A stretch of 64,000 nucleotides of DNA, taken from Bugula neritina (lineage: Eukaryota > Bryozoa > Gymnolaemata > Cheilostomatida > Bugulidae). How positions within the stretch are numbered: the first letter of the stretch is position 1; each line of letters starts with the position of its first letter. Shown piece by piece: positions 10,901-21,500 of this stretch. The notes below the pieces were generated by a model, which worked only from the letters and a program-made list of their open reading frames with translations, made no database searches and had not been told where the DNA came from. The position numbers were made by a program, and so were the translations under genes. The stretch spans positions 9,229,241-9,293,240 of the forward strand of contig OZ037768.1 in NCBI GenBank assembly GCA_964035545.1, given 5' to 3'.

Positions 10901-12396
10901 TACTAAGCTATTTCTGTTAAATTGGCCAACAAGCAGTTTTGCAAATTATTATTAATAAATTCATGTTAATTGTTCTCTCATTTTCTTCAGCTAGTGTTGA
11001 AAAATTGTTTGGGTAGGAGTCTATATATATTCATTTTTTTATTTCAGAATATCTTCCTTTGAAAAAGCACAAATTGTAGATGTCAATTGGCGACTGGATT
11101 ATAATATAAAGGTTTGTGATTTTTTTGTGTTTATTAACAAACAATTTTACCCTCCCAGGTTTATGTTGTATATTGAAACATCAATCAAATGTGGCAGTTA
11201 ATAGAAAGCAAACTAGAAAATACACATAGCACACATTCTAATTAGTGACTATTACTCAGTTGATTTGATAGTTATTTGAAGGTAGTCGAAATGTGAGTGA
11301 ATGCATTTGAAAAGTGACGGTTCAACAGTTAATATATGCTAAATCGTTACTATATACATGAGACCCAGGGTTTTCTTTTGTACTAATTCTGTTCAGGCAG
11401 CTACCCCTCATCTCACTTTTTCATAGATAACTACATTCTTGTAATATAATTGTAAATTTAAAGTAGCTGTGCTTATGTATGTATGTTTTAGAATAGTCAA
11501 AGTGATAAAGTCAATCAACTGTCCTACTTGGTAGACCTTCACACTGTGGTGAGATTCTTTTTTGTACTATATTCTAACTTCTTTTTAAGTGAATTTCCTA
11601 ACATTTAATTTATTTTTAAATGAAAATCACTAGACAAAAACGTATATCTACATGAGTGTATCCCGAGTTCAAGCTTAATGGAGAACTTTGACAGTATTAA
11701 CAGTATCTTTAACTTTATTTTATACTTTGCGCTTATATCTTTTAGGAAGCAATTTCACTTTAGTTGAGAAAAGTACCAAGTTTAACCCCTTTATAGTGTG
11801 ACGGAAACTCATTGAAATCATATTAATGCTTATGATCACTTTCTAACAGTAAAATATGACTTGCTTAATCAACACTTGATGCCCTTTGTACCCCCAAAGT
11901 CAATTGCACAAAAATAGTAGCTGGTAGGGTAATATTTGGTTACTTCATGTTTACTTGAATCGATAAAGCTTTTTTCAACACCTTTTTACGTAAGCAATTT
12001 AATGAGCCAACTAGTCGTTGAATCTCGATGTCTAAAAAAATTAATCATTCTCTCTGACTGCATTCTGCAATCGTGCTGAGAATTTCATTACAAGGCGATA
12101 ATTTTGAGGAGTTGCTTTTACAATGCAAGACAAATTGAATTTTACTGAAAACAGTGAAGGCATAAACACACCTTATAACAAGTCTGTCTTGAAAATCTTG
12201 AATCAGGGTTTAGTATCATAATAAATTTGTGAAATTAAATAGATTAGCATAGACATTCATATGAAATTTGTTTTAGCATCCTGGTGAAAGCGAGATAAAG
12301 ATAGTGAGCATGGCTTGCTCGTTGGAGCAACTGCAGGATTTAGTCGGTAAACTGAAAGATGCGGTGAGGTGTGTAGAAAAGCAAGTAACTTCATGA
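7064..12396 (+). CDS. COMMD3: COMM domain-containing protein 3
   Basis: Six exons join in phase: 7064-7211, 9548-9650, 10652-10750, 11048-11111, 11492-11548 and 12277-12396. The product is 196 residues, against 195 in human COMMD3. An in-frame TAA lies 12 nt upstream of the ATG. The N-terminal helical half comes from exons 1-3. The C-terminal COMM domain, exons 4-6, has the family landmarks VDVNWRLDYNIK, LSYLVDLHTV and CSLEQLQDLVGKLKDA, nearly identical to the vertebrate protein. COMMD proteins assemble as heteromers in the Commander/CCC complex, which works with retriever in endosomal recycling and also affects NF-kB and cullin activity. Intron 1 (2.3 kb) carries several repeats. In vertebrates COMMD3 sits beside BMI1; no BMI1 is seen here. 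Confidence 0.93.
7318..7392 (+). repeat. TAG/TAA trinucleotide-like microsatellite
   Basis: Imperfect runs of TAATAG, TAGTAT and TACTAT fill COMMD3 intron 1 here. They are interrupted and have no fixed phase. Confidence 0.6.
7929..7965 (+). repeat. Poly-C tract of 37 bases
   Basis: An uninterrupted run of 37 C sits in COMMD3 intron 1. It is followed at once by a hairpin, GCGAAGC-AGAGA-GCTTCGG. On the transcribed RNA this is a C tract; the other strand is G37 and could form quadruplexes. The flank TAATTGCCCC also occurs beside the SINE at 15700, so the run may be an expanded SINE tail. Its true length may differ from the assembly. Confidence 0.85.
8292..8395 (+). repeat. AGT trinucleotide microsatellite
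   Basis: About 100 bp of AGTAGT, AGTATT and AGCAGT units lie in COMMD3 intron 1. Interruptions are frequent. An unrelated spacer separates it from the fold-back element that follows. Confidence 0.75.
8581..8704. repeat. Fold-back inverted-repeat element
   Basis: A palindrome at 8581-8602 (CCGATCTT...AAGATCGG) is followed by a larger hairpin. The arm CGGAATGTCGGG at 8610-8621 pairs perfectly with CCCGACATTCCG at 8690-8701. Just inside, 8623-8637 pairs with 8671-8685 at 13 of 15 positions. The CCGAAGATCGG words resemble those in the LTR-like elements at 3917 and 5501. It may be a MITE, or the palindromic part of a related LTR. Confidence 0.6.
10214..10330 (+). repeat. tRNA-derived SINE fragment
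   Basis: GGTGTAGTACAGTGGATAGG resembles an A box, and AGTGATGTTAGAAAGAGCATC matches the core of the SINE at 1981. The tail contains an AAACCATG...TGGTTTGAG segment and then a run of nine C. It lies in COMMD3 intron 2. Confidence 0.5.
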
Positions 12397-13671
12397 ACTG
12401 TTCCTTTGTAGTTCCTGACGATGAAGTTTTATTGCTGAAGTATTTAGATTTCGTGTTATACAATTATTTCCTCGGAATGTTTTATAATTTGACCAGTGAA
12501 AGCTGAAATTTTTTTATTTTTATCTGGTCATAAGTATATATTATACTAACCTAATGAGATACTATTTTGTAAGCTGTTGGTTGTTATAAAAAATAAACTC
12601 TATATCTATCATTGTTACATACCGTATTTCCTCTTATGTGATAATTTGGTTATGATGACTATCAATTATTATACACCGTGACTAACTATGTGGCTACTGT
12701 GCCACCAAACTAATGTCTTCATAATTTACACCACACTTTTATCTCATCTAGATGAGAACTGTAGTACAATGTTATCGATTACTTACATTATTGATAATCT
12801 CTTAGTAACAAAGTAAACTAACACTTTGTCTGTTAAAACTCAAACATATTAGTGCAGTTGAGTCTATTGCTCATTGTACCACACTGCTATTTGAATCAAA
12901 ACTCAAAATGAAGTAATGGTGAGTAACTGGTCATCTGAAAAGATAACTCTTTACTTTGTATTTGGTAAAGTTCTAAAAGCCTGTATATTCTTAATAAGTA
13001 ATTAGAGATTCATATATTACAGAGTTCATAAGTCATTAACTACAGTAAGAACTAATTATTATTTTTGGCTTTAGCAGCACAGTGTTGAAAAGTTGGAGTT
13101 GTCAGCAATTAGGTTATATAGAATTAATTATATTATTGCTGATTATTATAATAATTATATTAGTTAGAGGATGATTGCAACTGCTGCATAAAACTTTTTA
13201 TTTAGCCCACAAGATCAACCTAAGCTACCTCCATCGCCTAAGGATTTTTCTGTTTCACTTTTACATTCAGTTTACATTTTTTGTTTCTGTATATTATGTT
13301 AAATATATTGGCCATTTAATTTATTATGTAGTATTATTTTGAGGTGGAATTCTTAAACTGTCTTGAATGCTATTAATAAAACTATGCTGTAATAATATGT
13401 AGTAAAGCATGAAAATTATTAAAAACCTTGATATCTTATATTTTAGATTTAATAATGCACTGAAATGTTGAATTCACATATACAAAATAATCATACTAAA
13501 ACATAGAGTTGTTTGTGCTAGTCAATCTGTATTAAAAAAAGGTTTGTTCTCATTAACTGTAATGTTAGTGTAGTAGCATAATTATTATAAAATTAAAAAA
13601 GGAAAAAGTATTTTAGTTGAACAATCAAAATATTTTTATATCTTTTAATGCCAGTCATAGAAGAACAAAAA
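12397..13671. other. Intergenic space between convergent COMMD3 and MARCH genes
   Basis: The two genes end tail-to-tail. The left side holds the COMMD3 3' UTR with AATAAA at 12592-12597, 196 nt after the stop. A TTTATT near 13319 could be the MARCH poly(A) signal on the minus strand. Nothing else is recognisable. Confidence 0.6.
12592..12597 (+). terminator. COMMD3: Poly(A) signal of COMMD3
   Basis: AATAAA is the first canonical hexamer after the COMMD3 stop codon and lies 196 nt downstream of it. It is inferred from position only. Confidence 0.5.
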
Positions 13672-15975
13672 TCATAGATCAACATATATATCTTCCAATT
13701 CAAGCTCTTGCTCTCTCATCGTATCGCTTTTCTCTAGGTTTGAGTTATGATGAACATTATCATTGTACATGCTGCTCATATTGAACTTGCTTCTTTCTTT
13801 CGCAGCTGACAGTTTCCAAGTCCTGCGCATACCGTGCAAGTATGATGGTACTAAGTCTATGTTCATTGACGTATTGTTTTGAGTTGCAGCTGTTAGGCCT
13901 CTCATGGTGCTAGCGGTTTCACTCAACTCGGCAACTTCATGCATAGAAGGCAGCGATTGTTCATACTTTATAGTTTCTTTACCCTGTATTTGAAAATCAA
14001 TGTGTTAGCTCTTACCACTCAACAATGTTTAAAGCACCATATGGTTTCATTCATAATTGAATGTGTGTGATTACCGAGTTTGCATAGAGACTTTGTCTGT
14101 TGTAAAGACCTCCAACAGATCCGTCTGATTGGGAAGCAGTGGGCAGCAACTTCTTGTAGCTTGGAATCTCCTGGTGATGCATTACAGTTGACAGCCAATC
14201 AGAGAAGTGGAAATTGCCTCTGGAAGAGTGCTGTCGGTCAGCAATTGGAGTATTTCTTGAGCACATATCTCTTATTGGAGAAGTGCTGTACATTTCACTG
14301 CCTGAATCTGTACTGAAATAAACCTGTGACAGAGAAAAATTAGAACATAATTATGATATGTTTCTGCTGGTATTTATGGGGCGATGGTTTAGCATTTCAT
14401 TAAATTTAAAAATAAGAAATGAGCTTTGTTTCAGGAAACTGTGTAATGAGGTTATTTGAAAATAGACCAGAAGACCTTTTAGGACATGTCCAAGTATCCT
14501 CATTCTTTAGGTATTCTACAGATGTAATGCTAGAGCCTATTACCCACTGTATACACCTAACACATTTATCTCAGTAACAATGCATGAAGAGTAACTTGTA
14601 CAATACATGTAATAGAGCTGGTCAAAAGACTGTGTACTGGTAGAACAAACTTAATAATGCTATTGGGCATGAGCAAATTTTCAGGAAAATAAATTTCAAC
14701 CACAGCTGCTTATGATTTTAAATAAATAAAATTGTTCTTCATTCAGTTTACCTCCTTAGAATCACTTTCACAGCTTATTCGTTCCACAGAAGACGTGTTC
14801 TTATGAGGTAAAACTACAACATTCTGATTTAGCAGAAGAAAGCGGCTTATAATAGGAAGTACTACAAGAATAGTTTCTAGAACAGACAGGACGATACACA
14901 AGAGGTTGAGCGGTCCATATGTCATGTAGACCAACATCTTCATTCGTCTTGCATTAAAAAACTAAAAATATAATTTAAAGGCATATATTTATGTTGGAGA
15001 TAGGAAACACATAGCTTACATAATTTCATTAAGAAATTGGTTTCACAAAATTATAATAAATGCATGCAATTTTACAACTTACCACAGAATATACTGATCT
15101 GCCTTGAAATATTAGGCTCCACCAGAAAAATGAGCCAAACATGATTGCCAAGCAGCAAATGAGCAAAGCTATATGGAGCCATTCATCACAGCTGATGGTT
15201 ATCATCTTCCACTAATATATGACAGAGTCATGAATACATTAGATTATAATTGATATAATGCCAGGAATTTAATGCTAGATTGCAATCAAATTAACATTTT
15301 TCATTATACACTTTTATATTTAGTGAAGTAATTATCTTAATTCGAAACTATAGCCTCTGTCTAATCTAAGAATGACTGCAAAATTTTTTTATTAAACACA
15401 TTTTTTTCATATATGAAATCAACAATATTATATAAAAATATCATAAAGAAATTATATTCTACCTCCTTAAAAGGTTTAAGACCAGATTTCTTGACTCGAA
15501 ACTTTGCATGGCACAACTCACATTTTCTTTTATTGCTGTAAGTTAGCCATTTTTTGACACAGTCTGAATGACTGTAACGGAGAGTACCTCGACACCTAAA
15601 TTATTCCAGCACATTGGAATTAAAGGAAGACCTAATACTGTAAACATGTTTTGGTTTCAAATACTGCAAGCAATGTGATTGGTCATGTAAAATAATTGCC
15701 CCCCCCACGAGATTCGAGCCACAAACCTCTGGCTTGCCCACAGGCGGCTAACCAATTACACCACAGGGTAAACTCCACACTACAAGTCACATTTCTAAAT
15801 AGCCACTACCAGTATGAAAGCACCAAGTGACATTCTATGCAGGGGAATAAAGTTACCTGCAAGGAGTAATAAGAGAAGCTTCTGATATTCCACAGTGGCA
15901 TATTTTACACATCACACCTTGGCTGCCGCCACTCTCATCGCTGAAAGGGGATTGAGCAGCATCTGCTGCCATCAT
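13672..15975 (-). CDS. MARCH-type RING-CH membrane E3 ubiquitin ligase
   Basis: Six exons join in phase: 15975-15857, 15595-15463, 15211-15083, 14961-14752, 14323-14075 and 13983-13672, giving 383 residues. An in-frame TAG precedes the tandem ATGs. A noncoding 5' exon probably ends at 16103 with a GTAAGT donor. The RING-CH ligands are C23, C26, C39, C41, H49, C52, C65 and C68, the C4HC3 pattern, with the conserved tryptophan W56 and CELC. Two hydrophobic segments follow, one around HIALLICCLAIMFGSFFWW and one around LLCIVLSVLETILVVLP. The long polar C-terminal tail ends IYVDL, a YxxL-type sorting signal. MARCH ligases ubiquitinate membrane proteins to drive endocytosis. Which subfamily this is cannot be settled by eye. 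Confidence 0.88.
15700..15790 (-). repeat. tRNA-derived SINE in MARCH intron 1
   Basis: On the minus strand TGGTGTAATTGGTTAGCCG looks like an A box and GGCTCGAATCTCG like a B box. They are followed by a run of seven G and CAATTA. It lies within the intron between the first two coding exons. A true tRNA gene is unlikely because the acceptor and anticodon stems do not close. Confidence 0.6.
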
Positions 15976-16773
15976 AAACCTGCCCTCAATTATCTATATC
16001 CTGAATAAGAAACCTCATTAGCACTAAAAACCAAGTGAACTTCTAGAAAGATTGGAATTCAGTTTCGGTGAAGTAACCCAGCATATGATTGATAGGACTT
16101 ACCATATATGGCCAGCTCAGAGTTCACCACCGTGATGAGTTATTGAGCAACCTTATTTGATATTTATTCAAAGATTTATCAATTAAATATTAATTTTACA
16201 ATACAACTAAAAACAGATCAAGTTGATGAAGAATGTGCTGGTGGCTTCATCGAGAATAACTTCAATATTTTTAACATTTTGCAGTAATAATAATTTTTGA
16301 AAAGATAGATAAAATATAAGCACATATTATGCTTTAGTTCATTAACATGATGTTTTACAGGTAGTTTATTGATGATGGCACCAACTATGAACAAGTTAAA
16401 AAACACAGGCTATGCCATGACATTATGGCCTGTCATTAGTATATTTATAATATAGGTGTAGCAAAAATAATGATTTCAACAACTACTACAAAGTATAATT
16501 ATATGTAGCCAAGTACTTTGGCATTGCAGGCAAATAAAATCATAGAAATTTGTTGATGCGCCTAGTTGAGATTGTAAAAAAAGATGAACATAAGTATTTA
16601 CAACTATGTACAATAACCATTCAACTCACTAAATTAAAAAAAGTAAATGATCCACAAGGGATGTTTACGATTCGTGTGCAGACAAAACTCTTGAAGTTTC
16701 AACATGAGCCAAGATAATAAATTAATCTGAATATAGACTGAGAGTCAGAACCAGCAAGTCATGTGGCAGGGGA

Positions 16774-18509
16774 TTAATTGAGGAAGCCTCTGCACTTTTT
16801 AGCTCCGCAAGTGCAAGGTATTTTAACTTCTTCAAATGGGAACTTGTAGTCGTAGGTCAGCTCCTCCCCTCGGTGAATTGACCTCAACGCATATATTATG
16901 ATGTGTTTAGCACCATTCACGTCTATTACTTTAGAGAAGCAGTTGGGCTAAAATAAACATGAATATGAACAGATCAGATGCAGCACGTTGACGAAAACCA
17001 TATTTTGTAATACATAACAGAGTAGATGAATTTTTACAGAAAGGAGTTTTCAGTACATAAAATCACAGAGAATAATTTCGCATTTATCTGAAGCGCTTTA
17101 TGCAAATTTAACTTGATATATCAACATTTAGGGAAAATGAAGTTTTTAACTATTTTGAGAAACTAGCAAGTCCAAAATAATTCATGGTTCATTTGTTTAC
17201 ACTCGTTAAGCTCAACAACAAGCATTTTTATATAGTATTAGAAAAATAAACATAATTATATGGTATCAAAATGGGCCATTGAAAAATGGTATTTTTTTAC
17301 CTAATTTGCTTATTTTTAAAACAAAAATAAGACTGCAGTTCGTTCTGAACTAAAATATTGAAGTTCTTTTCTATTTTGCTCTATCAAGCAAGTAGGCAAT
17401 TTTTAGCAAAGAAGCTGCTGTGTTGAAATATCTAAATGAAACCCAAAGTAAACATGGAGTCACATAGAACAAATGAACTGCAACTTTTGCACTATTTTCA
17501 AAGAAAAAGTTTACCAAAACAATGTTTAGTCACTAAAAGCTCACATAAAATTCATTAAAATTTTTTTTTTATCCTAGAACAAATACAAGTTACATGCAGC
17601 CTTCTGCATGTATAGCCAATGCACTCACGTCACATGAATGATTAATAAACCGGGCAGCATTTCCCTTCAACGTTGCGTCAACCACAATGTCGTTGTCAAT
17701 CTTGAACATGTAGCAGCCAATGCCTTTGCTTTCATAATATTTCTCTCGTTTATCGCAGAGTCCAGCTCGAATAACTTCACCAGCGTACTCTATCACCTGT
17801 TAGATCATCGCACATTGCAATCAGTAATCCATAACTATCTCCAAATACTAAACAATGCAACGCTGTAAGACTTATGACTTAAAAGAGCACAAATAGGCTC
17901 AAAAACTTATTAATTAATACACATAAAACATATCTAAACATATCCACCATATCAGTATTTACCGAAAAAAAACCTTGCAAACTTAAAGTACCCTGAAATA
18001 CATACATTGACACATACAATACTAAGGCATGTAACCAATGCAGAGGTAATGATAAAATCTCACCATCTCCCCAGAGTCGATAGCTCTAGTACAAAACAAG
18101 CCTCTGCCGTGTATACCGGACCTGTACACAGCAGTGGCCTCCTTGGCGTTAGTCTTCAGGTGTCTGAATCTCATGGCATTTGGCAAGGACATGCTGGTGG
18201 CTCGCCTGTAAGCATTGTGTCGTGTGTATAAATACCCAAATACTGTATTATACGGTGAGCAGCTGAACAAATAGAAGAACAGACAGACAGAGAGAATATT
18301 CACCTTGATGAGAGCTGAGCGAGAGTTTCATTCCTATCACTCTCGGCTACAGTGCCGGGATAGAGAAGACCTGCCGGCTTCCTCCTGTATATGGAGTCTA
18401 TAAAGGAGAACATCTCACTGTGCTTTCTACTAACAAAGGGTTCGCTCCGAGCTGAGCCAGTGGCAGTTTCCAGCAGATCCTGTACGACAGAAACCAGAAC
18501 TCTTTTGAG
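16774..18509 (-). CDS. KMT2A/trx: KMT2: WIN motif, SET and post-SET catalytic exons
   Basis: Four exons encode the catalytic end. GSARSEP in the exon at 18509-18304 matches the WDR5-interaction (WIN) motif, GSARAE in human MLL1; the arginine that inserts into WDR5 is kept. The SET domain has [46 protein letters not shown] and [11 protein letters not shown], so the cofactor-binding and catalytic signatures are intact. Post-SET zinc ligands are in [13 protein letters not shown], which is the C terminus as in human KMT2A. The active site looks fully functional. Confidence 0.95.
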
Positions 18510-21500
18510 CTACATTTGGTGAGCCAATCACCGGAGAGATTGATAACTTTATGTCTAAATATTCTTCCCATTAAAAGAATAAGTGAGATGCTTACCAAAT
18601 GTACAAAACTACAAATTAATCAGGTATTAATGTGCTATTACAGTATATCAACATACATGAAGCAGTAACCAACTCAGACTATGTATTATCATCACATCAA
18701 CAGTGTCACCATTGACATGATAACATACAACATTTCATCAACACTAGAACAAGTAAAGAAACAAATGACCTTAAACTCTGTGATTTTAACCAGTGTAGAG
18801 GTAAAAAGTCCAGAAAAATGTATCAGTTAAAGTGGTATGATTTATTTTTAGGACTACTTGCCCTCATAAATCACAATGTTTATTTGTCTCATACATATGC
18901 TAAGTAGGCTCAGCACATTCTAAAACTATGGAATGGTGTAAAATAGTGCTACATGGCGAAAGGCTTTTAAGGTGGAACACCTAATAGAACACACAAACCA
19001 ATGACACGCGGGGATCTTACCTCTTCATACTCGAATAAAGGCGGGTTGTGGAATTTGAACCTGTAGGTGTGGCAGTACCTGGCCCCATACAGCTGTTCAG
19101 TGAAGTAGGCTACACTGGTGTGCTCCAGCCCGTACATGTGTAGACCATTCACTCCGGCAAATGAGATGGCGGGACAGCCGGATGATATCCTCAACTCTCT
19201 AACAGCATCCGTTACATTCCTCCAGGCATCTGAAAGATGAACCAATGGATGCCTGATTCAAATATGTGATTGTCTTAAATAAAACTAATTGAAAAAAAAT
19301 CAAGTTGTGTCGAAATTACTTTATAACAAGATATATCAAACCATCAAGCTGTTTCAAATCGGACACCCACAAAACAAAACCTATTTGAATAAATATTGAG
19401 TGCACAAGTGCAAACTGTTAGCTTACCATTCCAGTTATCTGCCCGTGTTGAATATCCATCATCACTGCTAATCTCAAACGAGAGAAACTTTGTAGACGGT
19501 TTAGATTGATTGGGCGGCCGAGTTTTGCCGACATTATCTTCCTGGCCGTCGACAATTTCCTCTTCAGAAGCAGCCTGAGGCAGGAACCTCTTCCGCGAAG
19601 ATGGAGACAGCATAGCCAGCTGGCAGTCAGCTGCAACATATAACACACAGCCTTCAAGAAGAGCTTCTAAGTTACACAAAACAACTTGATGATAGACAAG
19701 TGTCACTACCACATGCTTTAGAAATACATACTGTAGAGAGATATACCGTAGAGAGAGATATACTGTAGAGAGACATACTGTAGAGAGATATACTGTAGAG
19801 ATATACTATAGAGATATACTGTAGAAATATACTGTAGAGAGAGATACTGTAGAGAGACACTATAGAGATATACTGTAGATATACATACTGTAGAGAGATA
19901 TACTGTAGAGAGATATACTGTAGAGATATACTGTAGAGAGATATAATGTAGAGAGATATACTATAGAGAGATATACTATATAGAGAGAGACAGTATACTA
20001 GAGTACTTACTACCATCAGTGCGGCACGCAAGCTCCTTGTCGCTATTGGCGTGCACCTTGAGACGAGGTAGCTGTGAGTAGTCGACGAGTTTGTGTTGTT
20101 TAGACTTGGCTGATGACATCACACTGAGGTCATATTGCCGTGAGGTGGTCATAGAATATGTACCTGCACATTGAATTCACATGAAACTTGGTTACAAAAT
20201 GTTTCAGGGTTGCCATCTTGAATGGCACTGAGAACTGCTGATGCAATACATTATGGTACTTAAACAAATTACTCACACAAGTTCCACATCAACAGTCTCT
20301 CTTACAATATCATGACAATATAATCACCTATTCATAAGATATTCTACATGATTCCAGAAGGAAATATGACATAGTGGCTAGCAAACACATACCACACTGA
20401 CCGGCCCCAGCATACATCTGATTGGCTGAGTGATTGGTGGGAGGAGCTTCTCTATTCTGAGCTTTTCTAATCGCATCTGAAATAGTTTTCTGTAGCTGGC
20501 TGGGAATATTCTCACTGCGACTTTTGATGACGCCATCTTTATCGACCAGCACTTTGCCCGTCATGGGTCTCGGCTTCACATTATACTTCCTCCTAAACAC
20601 AACAAACTGAGTGAAGAGATCAAACAACAAGTTCTAATGTAAAAATTATAGACACAACATTTGTCTTTATTATAGAATCACCATATTCAACATATTAGCC
20701 TATTTTACTGAAGTTTATCGGAATTGGTAGAATAAAAATTTTATGAATAAACATACTTATAATGACTACATCTAATCCATTTAGTCATCCAATACACAAC
20801 CTAAAAAACAAGGTACTAAAAGCAAGTGAATTAGATATACACTAACTTAGGCTTCTGGACATTCTCTTTACTCTCATCATCATCCTCCTGTCCCTTAGCC
20901 AGGGCATTCTCGTTATAGTTGATATTAGTACCCCGTCTCCTCAGGTTCGCTCTGGGGGCACACAGGTCCTCCTCATCCGTACTAGATGTGTCATCCGATT
21001 CTTCACAGTAATTTATCATATCTTTGCGTACCTCCCTACAATAACACTACTTGTAATATATTCCCTACAATAATACTACTTATAATATATTCCCTACAAT
21101 AATACTACTCACCTATAATATATTCCCCACAATAAACACAGTGGACCTTAATAATAACACCTATAATACATTCCCTCTATTAAGCGAAATGGTTAGCAGC
21201 AGCAAATCTACATTTACCACTCGGACTATTCAACCGCACGTGTTGACATTTGCCTTTCTCTGGTTTTAGTTTATAAGTTTTTTGTTATGTGTTGAAATAG
21301 AAAAAATTATAATAAAATGAGTTTATAATTAGCTGTTGGAATAAAATATAACTACTGAAAATACAATATTCATTGGCCATTTATTTGTAAAACTGCAGTA
21401 TACATGTAGATGGAGCAGTAATCATTAAATGATGTGAACTAAGAAATACAGTTGTAGCAATAAAGCTACGAACTAGACAATAAACAATAGACATAGATGA

